This document shows positions 33,466 through 42,882 of a DNA stretch of 64,000 nucleotides, one piece after another. This stretch comes from Coenobita brevimanus (Eukaryota > Arthropoda > Malacostraca > Decapoda > Coenobitidae): assembly GCA_032717465.1 (NCBI GenBank), contig CM064667.1, positions 2,029,981-2,093,980 on the forward strand. The letters are read 5' to 3'. Position 1 is the first letter of the stretch. Every line of letters begins with the position of its first letter. The translations under genes and the position numbers were made by a program. Under the pieces are notes generated by a model, which saw only the letters and a program-made list of their open reading frames with translations, made no database searches and had not been told where the DNA came from.

Positions 33466-34046
33466 CATGGTTGGAGGGGATGGTAACGGTGGCGGAGATG
33501 GTGGCAGGGAAAGAGGGGGCAGGAGTGGGGTGGAAAGGCACGGGAGGGGGGGAGAGGGAGGTGGAAAAGGGGGGGAGAAGGGGGGCACTGGGGGGAGGAA
33601 GAGGGCGAATCCTCCGGCCGGGGCCGCGGCGTGCATGTGCAAACGGCTGGGGTGGAACGGGGTGGGGGGCGGAACTGGAGCTGTTGGTGGCGACAGTCGA
33701 TCGTGGCTCCAAGTTTTTGAAGTAAGTCTAGCCCTAAATACCCATCATAACTCCGGCAGAAGGAATAAAAAATGATGAATGGATTTTGGGTGGACACTGG
33801 TTGGTGGGTGTCGACCCGTAGGGACCGAGTTTCCCCACGGATGGGCAGGGGGCCCTCCCCCGCGTCCACAAGGTGAGTGGCAGTAGGGCGGAGTGGGCCA
33901 AACCGCGATTTGTAGCAGGAGAAATAGTGGCTGTAAAGGCAGGATCTGGCCGCTCCCGCATCGACTAGTAGTCTGGCCTTCACGCTGTTTATTTTCATCT
34001 TGTGGTACACTGGAGGGCGATATTTAGGGGTAATGGACCCCGCCAC
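33465..34046 (-). CDS. Retropepsin-like protease region of element A
   Basis: The 193-residue frame contains VKARLLVDAGAARSCLY near residue 28, and YLGLDLLQKLGATIDC about 90 residues later, which matches the active-site and downstream YLG/LGxD strands of retropepsins. The catalytic triad reads Asp-Ala-Gly where families have Asp-Thr/Ser-Gly. The homologous protease of element B has the normal DTG, so this copy is probably inactivated. The C-terminal ~60 residues are Pro/Ser-rich linker. The ORF is in a different frame from gag and begins 23 bases after its stop, so it would need frameshifting or is displaced by mutation. Confidence 0.8.
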   Translation of the reverse strand: MAGSITPKYRPPVYHKMKINSVKARLLVDAGAARSCLYSHYFSCYKSRFGPLRPTATHLVDAGEGPLPIRGETRSLRVDTHQPVSTQNPFIIFYSFCRSYDGYLGLDLLQKLGATIDCRHQQLQFRPPPRSTPAVCTCTPRPRPEDSPSSSPQCPPSPPLFHLPLPPSRAFPPHSCPLFPCHHLRHRYHPLQP

Positions 34047-34069
34047 CGTGGGTTGGTGCGGGGATGGGC

Positions 34070-34960
34070 CTAAAAATCCAGCTGGCTAAGGCTTTTGTTC
34101 TCCTGTTCCTGCTCCAATTCTCCTGAATGGGGCTCGTCCACGGGCATCAGCTCGTCCCCTGGGGCCTCGCCTTCTAAGGCGGGCTCTTTACGCGAACCCG
34201 GGGCTGTGATTCTGCAGCGAGCAGATTTAAGCTGGTCCCGTATGTCATGAAGGGGGCAGCAGGAGTTGCAGGTTGTGAATTCCCACGGGTTGATAAGAAT
34301 TAGGTTCGGGTTTTCTCGCGGGGCAGGGCGCCGATGGGAGGGGTGTGCCCTGGGCGGGCTAGGCGTCGGGGTCGGGCTGGTGTGAGGCAGTGGTGGACGC
34401 GGTGTGGCTGGGGGAGCCAGGGGTAGGGTGGGGAATTTCTTAACAACAATAATTTGTTGTGGAGAAGGGCAGGTGATCAGGAGGCGCCGCATCAGCTGTA
34501 TATCTCTATCCATGTCTCCTGTTGGGTCGTGGATAGTGAAGTGTTGTTTCACAACACTTGGGAGTACTCTGAGGAGAGTATTAAATGTATGCTGATCCCG
34601 GGTTTCATCATCTGCCTCCGGGTAGGCAGCAGTAACTAGGCGTCTTGCCTGCATCAGGGTATTATCTAAATCCCCGTTGAATGCAAAACTATCCAATTTG
34701 GATAGAGCCACTACTTTCCCTAATGATGGGGTGATGGCTTGTACAGTGAACTTGGTAAAGTTCTGCCAGGTGAGTTCTGGTACGATTTTCTGCGCTATGT
34801 TCGCTGCCGCTTTCCCCAATAGTGGTAGTGTGACTGCAATTTTTTGTTGGTCATTTTCAAAGCCAATATCCAGTAAGGGTTTAATTATTGCTAGATATGT
34901 GTGTATATCATACTGGTCGGGGTCAAACATAGGTAACTGAACGTGAGGTTTGGTTGCCAT
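34070..34960 (-). CDS. Gag-like capsid protein of element A (296 residues)
   Basis: First ORF after the primer-binding site, with an ATG about 50 bases from it, starting MATKPHVQLPMFDPDQYD. The N-terminal ~150 residues are helical-looking capsid sequence (LLDIGFENDQQKIAVTLPLLG, LLRVLPSVVKQHF). A Pro-rich linker follows, then WEFTTCNSCCPLHDIRDQL. No CCHC knuckle is present. Instead there is a Cys/His cluster (CxxCCxxH) shared in altered form with element B (CNHHCPIHDIREQL). The full ORF is uninterrupted, so the protein may be intact. Confidence 0.85.
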   Translation of the reverse strand: MATKPHVQLPMFDPDQYDIHTYLAIIKPLLDIGFENDQQKIAVTLPLLGKAAANIAQKIVPELTWQNFTKFTVQAITPSLGKVVALSKLDSFAFNGDLDNTLMQARRLVTAAYPEADDETRDQHTFNTLLRVLPSVVKQHFTIHDPTGDMDRDIQLMRRLLITCPSPQQIIVVKKFPTLPLAPPATPRPPLPHTSPTPTPSPPRAHPSHRRPAPRENPNLILINPWEFTTCNSCCPLHDIRDQLKSARCRITAPGSRKEPALEGEAPGDELMPVDEPHSGELEQEQENKSLSQLDF

Positions 34961-35008
34961 TTTGCCAAATATTTCCTGATTACCTCTCTCTTACGCCCGG
35001 GTCTAGAA

Positions 35009-35024
35009 CCACCGCTGGCCACCA
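35009..35024 (-). promoter_or_regulatory. Primer-binding site of element A
   Basis: In sense TGGTGGCCAGCGGTGG starts one base after the 5' LTR end. TGG at this position pairs with a tRNA CCA end. Element B has the nearly identical TGGTGGCTAGCAGTGG at the same place. I could not name the primer tRNA. Confidence 0.8.
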
Positions 35025-35155
35025 GTGTAATGCTGGATGAAATTAGGCTCGACTTCTCGTTCCTATTTCACCTAACGTGGAGCGGGGTCCTCTTTCGAGA
35101 CCAGAGCTAGTGCAATAAAGAGAGGCAGGACACAAAAACTCTAGGCAACAACCTT

Positions 35156-35168
35156 TACACGTATATTA
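35156..35168 (-). promoter_or_regulatory. TATA-like core of element A LTR
   Basis: In sense TAATATACGTGTA, followed by AGGTTGTTGCC and a TTTTTGTG stretch. The same core and downstream block occur at the matching place in the other LTRs of this window. Proposed as the LTR promoter by position and conservation. Confidence 0.5.
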
Positions 35169-35832
35169 CCACAATCATACACAGGACAAATCAGCAGATA
35201 TTACAGCACAATATTTACCAATATAAAACCTTATCTAGGATATGAGTATCTCGCAGGATACTTGTTTCTCTGATACTAATGACAACACAAACAATCCTAA
35301 TGTATCAGGAGTGCAGTAAATATAGGCGCGTGCGCGGGGGCGCGGGAGGGGGTTGAGTCTCACTAGGAGGAGATAGGGGAGGTGCGGGGAGTGACTTGTG
35401 ACGGCTAGGGGAAAGTTATGGTAATACTGTACGGCGGCAGATATTAGCCATGAAGTTTATATGGTTTCCGCTAGCCAAAATACTTTGGTAATTGATTTTA
35501 TCCTTACTTGAGATATGGGAGTGAGAGCGGGTGGTAAACAAGATTTATTGGTAGCGTGGGGGAAGGAGAGAATACTATTAATACTTCCGTTCACAATATT
35601 CCTTCACAGTAATGGGGATATGTCTTTATAGGCACAGGCTTATTAATTGTATAACAGAGATGTCACTCACACGTATAGCCAATCAGATCTTGTTCCACAC
35701 TCTCGTCCTTTAACTTCTCACTGTGATCTGATTTACCCCGATATTCACTATATGAAATCACTGCACAATACTTATGTTAGGGGAAATCACACTTAACCTA
35801 AATCACTCATGTTACAATATCACACGTATTCA

Positions 35833-37204
35833 TCAGGGGGATAGGCAGGAACATGTCATTGGTGATCCTGCTGGGCTAGGGGCACCGTCAATGCGAGGCG
35901 TGCCAAGAGGGTACGGGATAACTCGTAAGGGCGTCCTCTCGTGTCCTGGACTCCCTGTGGCTTCCGGACTTGGCTCCGGCGTGTGGCCCTCGGGACTGGG
36001 GCCGAATAGCTCCAGGAACTTTTGTGATAGGTCCCGGCGTCGTGGGGGCGTAGAGAGATCACGCCCGGGTGTCCTTGGGAGAACCGAGAGAGACTGTGGG
36101 CTGCGGTCTCCGGCGTCTAGGGGCGCCGACAGGGGAGGGCTGTGGCAGCGACATCCACTGGGGTCCATCAGGTGCGTCTGCTCTAGAGCCAGGCATAGGG
36201 AACAGAGACCAGGGGAGGCTGGGAGGCCTGTCTGGGTCACTCTGGGACAGGAAGCCTGGGCTCCAGTCTCCTGCCATGGGGACGTCTCTCTACTCTGCAC
36301 GCCCTCGGAGCGACCATAGATCGTCTCACGAGGGAGGGAGCGACAATAGGTCGTCTCTACCACGACACTCTCGGAGCGACCATAGATCGTCTCATGAGGA
36401 TGGGAGCGACCATAGATCGTCTCTACCGGAGCACCTTGGGAGCGACCATAGATCGTCTCTACCGGAGCACCTTGGGAGCGACCATAGATCGTCTCTACCG
36501 GAAGACCTTGGAAGCGACCATAGATCGTCTCTACCGGAGCACCTTGGAAGCAACCATAGATCGTCTCTACCGGAACACCTTGGGAGTGACCATAGATCAT
36601 CTCTACAGGAACACCTTGGGGGCGAAAATAGATCGTCTCTACCGGAACACCTTGGGAGCCACCATTGATCGTCTCTACCTGAACACCTTGGGAGCGACCA
36701 TAGATCGTCTCTACCGGAACACCTTGGGAGTGACCATTGATCGTCTCTACCTGAACACCTTGGGAGCGACCATAGATCATCTCTACCGGAACACCTTGGG
36801 AGCGACCATAGATCGTCTCTACCTGAACACCTTGGGAGCGACCATAGATCGTCTCTACCGGAACATTTTGGGAGCGATCATAGATTGTCTCTACCAGAGG
36901 GGCGCCGTCTGGAGTCTGTTTTCTAACTCCACCCCTAGCTGGCTCAGCAATTCCACTACGCGAAGGTAGTGTCCTTCTCCTACGGTGGCGGCGGCGTGGT
37001 GGCTGCATGTCACAGGGGCGCACGGCACGGGCTGACATGTGTCGCTGTTGCCCGGAGTGGTGGTGGCTGGTGGTGGCCACCCCGTGGGGTCCGTGTGGGG
37101 GTGTTGGCGAATCTGTGGGCACACTACGCTGTTCTTGGCTTGCCTTGTCGTCGGGGGTACTATGGTATTCTTCGGAGGCACTGTTTTTCAAGCCACACAT
37201 TTTA
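35833..37204 (-). CDS. LTR-encoded ORF in element A 5' LTR (about 457 codons)
   Basis: The frame is open from the second LTR base to a stop at 35833 (an upstream Met at 37293 lies in flank and is probably accidental). Order: Ser/His/Pro-rich N-part with PPRRRHRRRRTLPSRSGIAE, about 17 repeats resembling VETIYGRSQGVP, a Cys/Pro-rich middle, PRTPGRDLSTPPRRRDLSQ, then LFGPSPEGHTPEPSPEATGS (35992-36009 for LFGPSP) and RVIPYPLGTPR. The LFGPSP and VPxPL blocks recur in three other LTRs of this window in the same order. Function unknown. Confidence 0.6.
36308..36896. repeat. LTR motif array, 36-bp units, 17 cores (5' LTR)
   Basis: Seventeen copies of the GACCATAGATCGTCTC core, mostly spaced 36 bp by TACCGGAACACCTTGGGAGC. 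Only the first few use the 30-bp spacing that dominates in the 3' LTRs. In sense each unit encodes a 12-residue repeat around ETIYGRS. Confidence 0.94.
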
Positions 37205-37794
37205 CTCCGCCTTAGCGCTTTCTGTCGTCGTCCATGGAGACATTGGAAACAGAAATAAATGACTGTTCCTGAGCGATAGTTGTGAAATTTCAATTATTTT
37301 CGTTTAGGAATTCCTATTATCGTAACTAACGAACTGCTTCCTACAATTTTGAAATATACAGGTACTTTGGCATTGATTTATTGTTTTTTGTAACAATTTT
37401 ACGTATTAGGTATCACCTCATAGAGATATAAGGAAGAGTATGTACACTGTCACTGACCGAAAACTTCTGGATACTCCGCCGTCACTTCTTAGGCCGACTG
37501 TACTATAACATCCTGGGTATATTTTAAAACGACTTTGAAGAGGTACAAGTATATATTAATCTCAAATGACAATATCCAGCATCTTGTTCTGGTGTGCCAT
37601 AGTGAATGCAAACCGTAGGGAAAGGTATGGCTGAGACTCAACAGATGTCACTACATGCGCTGACAAAGTAACCGAGATTACTTGGACCAATGGATAAGTA
37701 ACCAGTGGCAGAAGGAAGAGGCTCCATTATTTCCACTTTGCACCGGAAGCATTACATTCTCCTTTGGTGGTGTACGAAAGCCTATATCTATGTA
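37205..37794. other. AT-rich spacer between element A and solo LTR
   Basis: No gene or repeat recognised. Confidence 0.4.

Positions 37795-37828
<34 letters not shown>
37795..37828. repeat. (CT)n-(TA)n microsatellite
   Basis: A short CT run followed by TA repeats, ending exactly where the solo LTR starts. It supplied the TATA-type insertion site. Confidence 0.9.
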
Positions 37829-37829
<1 letters not shown>

Positions 37830-38618
37830 GAATTATCCACCGCAACGAGGCACCACCGGGACATTGCAACCCCCATCCCAGGAGGAGACCATGGAGGGGC
37901 TTTGAGGGCATGCGCACTACCCAGGCAGTATGGGCCTATGTCCCCTACTACCTTGCACCCTGATTCCCCGCAACAGACCCAACGGGAAGTACTCAGTGCT
38001 AGGGCATTACCCTCCAGCCGAACCAGTCCTCGCCAGGTTCGGGGTGGGGCTGATTCTTCAGTCCCAAGCAGCACCCAAGTGACGGCCATCAGCTGCACAA
38101 AAACCGTGATGGCCATCAGCCACACAAAACCAATGACAGCCATCAGCCACACAAACCCAGAGATGGCCATCAGTCGCTCAACCACTGGAACCCCCTCCTC
38201 CCCTGGAGATACCGGTGACGGCCATCGGCAGCACTCGGGGTGTGATGGTACCGCTCCCTCTCCTTCTGCAGCTGCCTACGGGAGCTGGACTTCAGTGACG
38301 ACCTTCAGCCACACCAGCAGGCAGGTGATGGCCATCAGCCGCACCTCGACTGCCATCCACTCCCCTCACAGGTCACTGGTGACGGCCATCAGCCACTCCT
38401 CGCCTATGGTCCTGTCTGGAAATCGGTCCCTGGTGACGGTCATCAGCTGCACTGACAGGAAAGGGACAGCCATCAGCCACCCTCCTCCTGTTGCCCACGG
38501 GACCTCAGCGATGGCCATCAGCCATGCCAGGGAGAGACACCCCACCAAGCATCTCTCATCCCCTGTGACTTCCCCTGTGGAAGACAACTATTGCTTGGCT
38601 CAACCCTCCTGTAGCTGA
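37830..38618 (+). CDS. LTR-encoded ORF in solo LTR 1, first part (263 codons)
   Basis: Open from LTR base 2 (GAA TTA TCC) in the phase used in the other LTRs. It starts ELSTATRHHRDIATPIPGGD, then shows eleven loosely spaced VTAISHT/MAISRT-type repeats encoded by the GGCCATCAGCCAC motif. The stop at 38616-38618 follows AQPSCS. Later coding blocks continue in other frames (EEFWQGP near 38680-38699, LFGPSP at 38934-38951), so the ancestral ORF was longer and is now frameshifted. Not recognised by family. Confidence 0.5.
   Translation, partial: ELSTATRHHRDIATPIPGGDHGGALRACALPRQYGPMSPTTLHPDSPQQTQREVLSARALPSSRTSPRQVRGGADSSVPSSTQVTAISCTKTVMAISHTKPMTAISHTNPEMAISRSTTGTPSSPGDTGDGHRQHSGCDGTAPSPSAAAYGSWTSVTTFSHTSRQVMAISRTSTAIHSPHRSLVTAISHSSPMVLSGNRSLVTVISCTDRKGTAISHPPPVAHGTSAMAISHARERHPTKHLSSPVTSPVEDNYCLAQPSCS
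38079..38530 (+). repeat. Motif array of solo LTR 1: GACGGCCATCAGCCAC, 11 copies
   Basis: GGCCATCAG or a one-base variant occurs eleven times in 450 bp with irregular spacing (about 20 to 60 bp). Units are usually preceded by GTGA and followed by CCACAC. It lies in the same LTR third as the arrays of the other LTRs but its sequence is unrelated. Confidence 0.88.
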
Positions 38619-38924
38619 GCAGGATGCCCTTCCATTTCTTCCCACAGAGGCAGCACCCAGGAGGAACTTCCCTGTCTGGAGGAGTTTTGGCAAGGCCCCA
38701 TGGTGACCCCGGGAGTGTGTGCAGTTCAGCCTACACCCAGGCAAGACAACCAGCTGATGGACTCCCATCAGAAGTGATGCCACAGACTACCCCTGACAGC
38801 AGCCGGACAGGAAGGAGACCTCAGCTGCTGGACTCCCAGAGGTGCCCCTGCGACCCTGGGGCATGGCCTCCCCAGCCCCAGATGACGACGACCTCCTCCC
38901 CAGGGTGGGTGCAGGACAGCATGC

Positions 38925-39146
38925 CTACTCTCCCTGTTTGGCCCAAGCCCTGAGGACCAAACCCCTCATCGGGGTTCTACGAGAGGAGGACCTCTCACTA
39001 CACTGCCCAGCAGCCCACAGAAGATGACATCGCCCCTGAGGATTGTCCCGTGTCCCTTGAGAGAAGGAACACCTGACGAGACTCCTCCTACACTGGCCGA
39101 CACCTGTGGAGCCCAAGACCCCAGCAGCCCAGTCGAAGTCCTCTAG
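38925..39146 (+). pseudogene. LFGPSP block of the LTR-encoded ORF in solo LTR 1
   Basis: A 73-codon frame ending in TAG at 39144-39146 encodes LLSLFGPSPEDQTPHRGSTR and then IVPCPLREGTPDETPP. Both stretches match solo LTR 2 (LLALFGPSPKGHSPGRGSTR, VVPCPLWESTPKGQP) at the protein level with third-position differences. It is displaced from the N-terminal frame by indels. Confidence 0.6.
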
Positions 39147-39221
39147 TCTACCAAGTGCGTTTGTGACTGAATAATGTACTGTGTTGTACTTGTATTCATA
39201 CTGTATACTGTGTGTAGAAAT

Positions 39222-39240
39222 TAAGATAATATACGTGTAA
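39222..39240 (+). promoter_or_regulatory. TATA-like core of solo LTR 1
   Basis: TAAGATAATATACGTGTAA, followed by GGTCGTTGCCCACAG. Corresponds to the core in the element A, element B and solo LTR 2 sequences. Confidence 0.5.
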
Positions 39241-39371
39241 GGTCGTTGCCCACAGTTTTTATGCCCTGTTCCTCTTGTAGTGTGTCCTAGCTCCAGTGTC
39301 GAAAGAGAACCGCAGCTCAACAGTTAGTGTTTCTACGACCAGAAGTCGACCTAAAAACACCTAGCATAACA

Positions 39372-39779
39372 TTATATATGGCAGCCTCTGTCAGAGATGT
39401 AGACGTATTTTTGTACTACTATACTACTAGACACTTCAAAGTCAATGTTAGTATTAAGTATGTTACTAACAAACTAATATTCTTTACTTATTATATTCGT
39501 GTGTTTCCAAATTAATATAACTTAAGCCTAGATTATCTTTGGAATAAGACTAACTACTCCCCATTTTCCCTAGTTAATCCTGATCCCAAAAGAAGGACCC
39601 CATTGCAATGGTTTATGCAACACTGAGGAACGTGGTAAATCTACAGGTCTTATTTTAACACATATATATATTTATATTTGTAAACTGCTTGCAATATAAG
39701 CAACCAGTTTAAATATGGAATAATTTCCAGAGCTAAAGAAGTCAAAGTTAGATTTAAAGTTTACCATTATCAAAGAAAA
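39372..39779. other. AT-rich spacer
   Basis: No gene or repeat recognised between the solo LTR and the piggyBac-like element. Confidence 0.4.
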
Positions 39780-39783
39780 TTAA

Positions 39784-40539
39784 CCCGCCCCATCCCGACG
39801 TTTTCTGGGCAGTGGTATGCCCCAGTCCTGACATTTTTGGACCTTTTTTTGGGGGGGCTCAAACATCCGCTTTTGGTGAGAAACATCGAAAATTCATAGA
39901 GAAATCCCTCACCTGAGGTTTAAAATACTCGATCCAGGTACGAGTTCCTCCTTACCTGACTGGGTTTTCTAACAGGCTGGCACCAAAGAAAACGAGTTCT
40001 ATGGGAGGGTAACTATTTTATCCACTCATAAACAGTATTTATTTATTTACTTGGTACGAATTTATATGTAGTACAAGAGTATATTGGTTTTCAAACAATA
40101 ATATAGGCATTATAAGCATTGTTTCACTCACTAACTCATCACCATTCATGACCTTTTTTACCCACATTACCTGATCATCATTTCTGACTGTTTCTTCCTC
40201 TAATGCTATGTAAACTTTGTCCTCCACATTGTCATCGATTGGGGAATCACTCTGGGCCTGAATGTCTTTATTGGCCAGGTCACTGGTAACAGGTGAATTG
40301 CCTGCAGGGGGGGGGGAGAGGTTATGCAGTGTAAGGCATTGTCCCTGCTTGGCATCTTGTAGAGAAATAGAGGAAGGTGTCCCGTGGATACGTGCCAAAA
40401 ATCACTAGCAAAATCACTCGCGAAAATTGAATATTGTGCAAATTATGGAACTTGCAATGTTGCCGCGTTAATTCACGTCGCCGGGACATGAGTGCACGTC
40501 ATGTGCGGACGTTAATTCACGTCGCCGGGACGGCGCGGG
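39784..40539. mobile_element. Non-autonomous piggyBac-like element flanked by TTAA
   Basis: TTAA at 39780-39783 and 40540-40543 flank a 756-bp segment starting CCCGCCCCATCCCGACG and ending CGCCGGGACGGCGCGGG. The ends are imperfect inverted repeats. Duplicated TTAA targets and CCC...GGG termini are the signature of piggyBac elements. A direct repeat GTTAATTCACGTCGCCGGGAC lies subterminally at the right end (about 40467-40490 and 40511-40531). It is far shorter than a transposase-bearing copy, so it is non-autonomous. Confidence 0.82.
40039..40398 (-). CDS. 119-residue ORF inside the piggyBac-like element
   Basis: Starts MARIHGTPSSISLQDAKQGQ and contains an acidic stretch (DNVEDKVYIALEEETVRNDD). 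No transposase DDD core is present. It may be a remnant of the transposase N-terminus, which is often acidic, or a chance frame. Not identified. Confidence 0.35.
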   Translation of the reverse strand: MARIHGTPSSISLQDAKQGQCLTLHNLSPPPAGNSPVTSDLANKDIQAQSDSPIDDNVEDKVYIALEEETVRNDDQVMWVKKVMNGDELVSETMLIMPILLFENQYTLVLHINSYQVNK

Positions 40540-40754
40540 TTAAAGTTGATTATAAAGTTTAATAAAACAATGAGTGACATTTGAAGCAAATGCAGGCATG
40601 TATTATAGCACAACATGCGAATGCATGTGTACACAATGATTGGATAATTTTCTTAAAACATCACTCATCATCTTATAAAACTTTATACTCTTTAATTTTC
40701 TTTGATAAAAGTAAACTTTTCAATCTAATTTTGACCTCTTTAGCTTCGGAAATT

Positions 40755-40759
40755 ATTCC
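40755..40759. repeat. Target-site duplication of element B, left copy (ATTCC)
   Basis: ATTCC immediately precedes the 5' LTR and is repeated at 54364-54368 directly after the 3' LTR. A 5-bp duplication is normal for Ty3/Gypsy insertion. Confidence 0.85.
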
Positions 40760-42882
40760 AGAAATACCACCTGGCAGAGCGAGGCCAATACCACCACCCC
40801 AGGAGGAGGACGTAGAGAGGTAGCCCCCACCCCGATAGGAGGCAATAGGGAGGTACACCCGCATTCCGTGCCACAGCGATATACATCCTCCGTGAACCGA
40901 TGCCCCTCTTCCACACAGCTGGACCACCAGGCAGTACTCGGATCGAGTGCATTACCCTCTGATGGAGAGAGCACTTGCCAGATTCGGAGTGGGACTTCCC
41001 CTGGGCAAGTCCCAAGTAGGCCCTCAGATGCATAGACCACCTGCCCTGCCTTCACAAGAGAGAGCCGCAGTCAGCACTAACATTCCTACTTTATCCCAGG
41101 GGTGCAGCGGCACAGTAGTATGCACCAGATCTACAATAGGAGCGCCCATCGGATCCCCTCCTTCTGCCACCCACATCCGGGAGCAGGCATGTCGGACCAT
41201 CACCTTGACGACCTTCGCCTGTGCTCCACAGGAGGACAGCAGGCCCCATGGTAGTATCCACTGGATCTACCACAGAGGGAGAGACCACAGGTTGTCCCAC
41301 AGATGCACTTTCCCCCAACAGCAGGAGGGCAGCAGAGTCCACCGGACCTGCAGCACAAGCCAGAAGCCCTGCTGGGACTTCTCCCCCTGTTGTCCCTGAG
41401 ACGAGTGGTCCTCACGCAGGGTACCCTGAATCTGTCGGCCCGAGGGAGTACACACTGAATCTCCCTCGACCACTACCCCGGGAGGGAGCCTGGGCAGTGT
41501 CCCCCAGACCTGCCAGGTAGAAGGAGTGTCCTCTGGACCTCCTTCCTTCTCCCTGGCATGGAGTTCCGGGAGAGACCATCAGGCCCAGCAGGCTGAGGAA
41601 CAGACCACTGGTCGTTCCTCCTCCATGACTCCGGAGGCTCCCTATGAGGGCGCCATCTCTTGCTCAGCCTGCCCCTCCTGTGGCCGAGTGAGACGCCCTC
41701 CCCCCCACCTCCCCTCCTTCACGGAGAGTGGAGACTGCTCCCCCACATGATCCCCGCCAGAGAGTACCTGGAATGAGACCACCCTGAGGCCAGGCATCCT
41801 GTCTCTGCAGCCCAGCCCCAGACACCCCCAACGCTAGCGGCCACAGTCTACCCTGATGGCCTCCTCCTCTGGGCGAGACTGTGGCCCCCAGATAACGGCG
41901 GGCGCCTTGCAAGGCAGTCCTCTACGCCCCCAGCAGCTGCCAGACTCCCCCAGGGCAGACAGCCGCAGCCAACCCTTGGTGGACCCTTCCTCCAGGCGAG
42001 ACCACAGCCCCAGGACAGCACAGGGGACCCAGTGACTGTCCCCAGGCCCAGACCAGCCCAGGTCCATCACCAGGATTCCCACCTCAACCCAGGACAGGTG
42101 CATTGCCGAGCGCTTTCTAGCCCTGTTCAGCCCCAGTCCAAAGGGCCACCACACTCCCAGGGTCCCCATCAAGAAAGGGTCGCCAATCACCCCGCCCTCC
42201 ATCTTGACCCAGACCCCAGACCAAGCCACACAAGACTCACACCAGAAAAACACCCCGGACAGCCCTCCTCCCACACCAGGCCGTCACCTGTGGCTACCTA
42301 CACTGTAGCTCCTGGTGCGCCCCTCGCTCCTATCTACGACTGGCCTACCCTGCAAGTCACAGTGTTACAGCCTCTGTATGTGTGCCCCTCCCCCTTGCCT
42401 AGAGTATCACCCCCCCCTCCCCATGTGTGCCTTCGATCTTCCTCTGATTACATCTCCTTGTGTGTGTCCCCCCCCAGGTATGTGACTCTCCCTTTTGCCC
42501 CATAGGTAATATTCACACTCCGCTGTGCAGTGCCACTGACCCTTCACGTGTGTTTTGTGACCTCTATGTCTTACGAGTGGTGATATACTGTGGCCCAGTA
42601 CAGTGGAATATCAACCCAGAGATCCACACCCGTCCATGTAACATACTAGTGTGACAGACTTCAGTGTAGCAAGCCACCACTGGGTTGTCAGGTGAGATGT
42701 TCCCTCCCCGTGCGATACATACCTGACCTGACTCTATGTTCCATGTACAGTATTGTAATACATAGTGTTTAGTGTTATACTGCGTCTGTACCACGCAGGT
42801 GTGTTGTATTGTGATATACAGTGTCTTGTGTTGTATCACGCTCATGCTACATGTGTGTATTGTGTTGTGATACCGTGTCGTG
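40760..42882 (+). repeat. Element B 5' LTR, part before the nested LINE
   Basis: Begins AGAAATACCACCTGG (the 3' LTR has TGAAATACCCACCCGG, so the leading T is mutated) and follows the 3' LTR up to CCGTGTCGTG, where the LINE starts. It encodes parts of the conserved LTR ORF in broken frames, including LALFSPSPKGHHTP at 42120-42150 and the C-terminus PPPTPGRHL at about 42267-42293. Confidence 0.9.
42123..42300 (+). pseudogene. LFSPSP block of the LTR ORF, element B 5' LTR
   Basis: The frame starting at CTG 42123 encodes LFSPSPKGHHTPRVPIKKG and ends PPPTPGRHLWLPTL before a stop near 42308. The homologous block in the 3' LTR (53205-53390) has the same end, PPPTPGRHLRLLAL, and the stop in the same place. 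It is separated from the upstream LTR frame by frameshifts. Confidence 0.6.

Larger units (their letters stand above)
27678..37204 (-). mobile_element. Ty3/Gypsy retrotransposon 'element A'
   Basis: Sense order on the minus strand: 5' LTR (35026-37204), primer-binding site, gag, protease, RT, RNase H, integrase, Pro-rich tail, polypurine tract, 3' LTR (27678-29799). The RT-RNase H-integrase order and the integrase end identify Ty3/Gypsy. The flanks do not show a target-site duplication (AGTTA before 27678, CTCCG after 37204), and the two LTRs have differently organised motif arrays. The element may therefore be a recombinant between two insertions. Several frameshifts and a TGA make it defective. 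Confidence 0.92.
35026..37204 (-). repeat. Element A 5' LTR (2,179 bp)
   Basis: Sense ends are TAAAATGTGTGGC (at 37204) and ATCCAGCATTACA (at 35026). It matches the 3' LTRs at both ends and throughout, but the central motif array is built mainly of 36-bp units here and of alternating 30/36-bp units in the 3' LTRs. Near the sense 3' end (35156-35168 on +) is the TAATATACGTGTA core followed by a block shared with the solo LTR at 37829-39371. Confidence 0.92.
37829..39371 (+). mobile_element. Solo LTR 1 (1,543 bp)
   Basis: Begins TGAATTATCCACC and ends CCTAGCATAACA, with 5' flank ATATA and 3' flank TTATA (four of five bases match, blurred by the TA microsatellite). There are no internal retrotransposon genes. 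The start matches the TGAAATAC start of element B and solo LTR 2, and the last ~150 bp matches both solo LTR 2 (GTCGACCTAAAAACACCTAGC is identical) and the sense end of the element A LTR. It is most likely left by recombination between the two LTRs of a full element. Confidence 0.85.

Noticed and set aside
33127..33725. Gly-rich and Pro-rich ORFs between protease and RT of element A
   Set aside because: These are alternative frames of the C-rich linker, with no motif conserved beyond the linker end (DIGHTTYLS).
36308..36896. Repeat-spacer appearance of the GACCATAGATCGTCTC array
   Set aside because: The 'spacers' are themselves repeated (TACCGGAACACCTTGGGAG), so it is a higher-order tandem repeat inside an LTR.
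37764..37828. Met start and Leu/Ser/Ile-Tyr N-terminus of the solo LTR 1 ORF
   Set aside because: This part is encoded by the flanking (CT)n-(TA)n microsatellite outside the LTR, so it is not part of the LTR-encoded protein.
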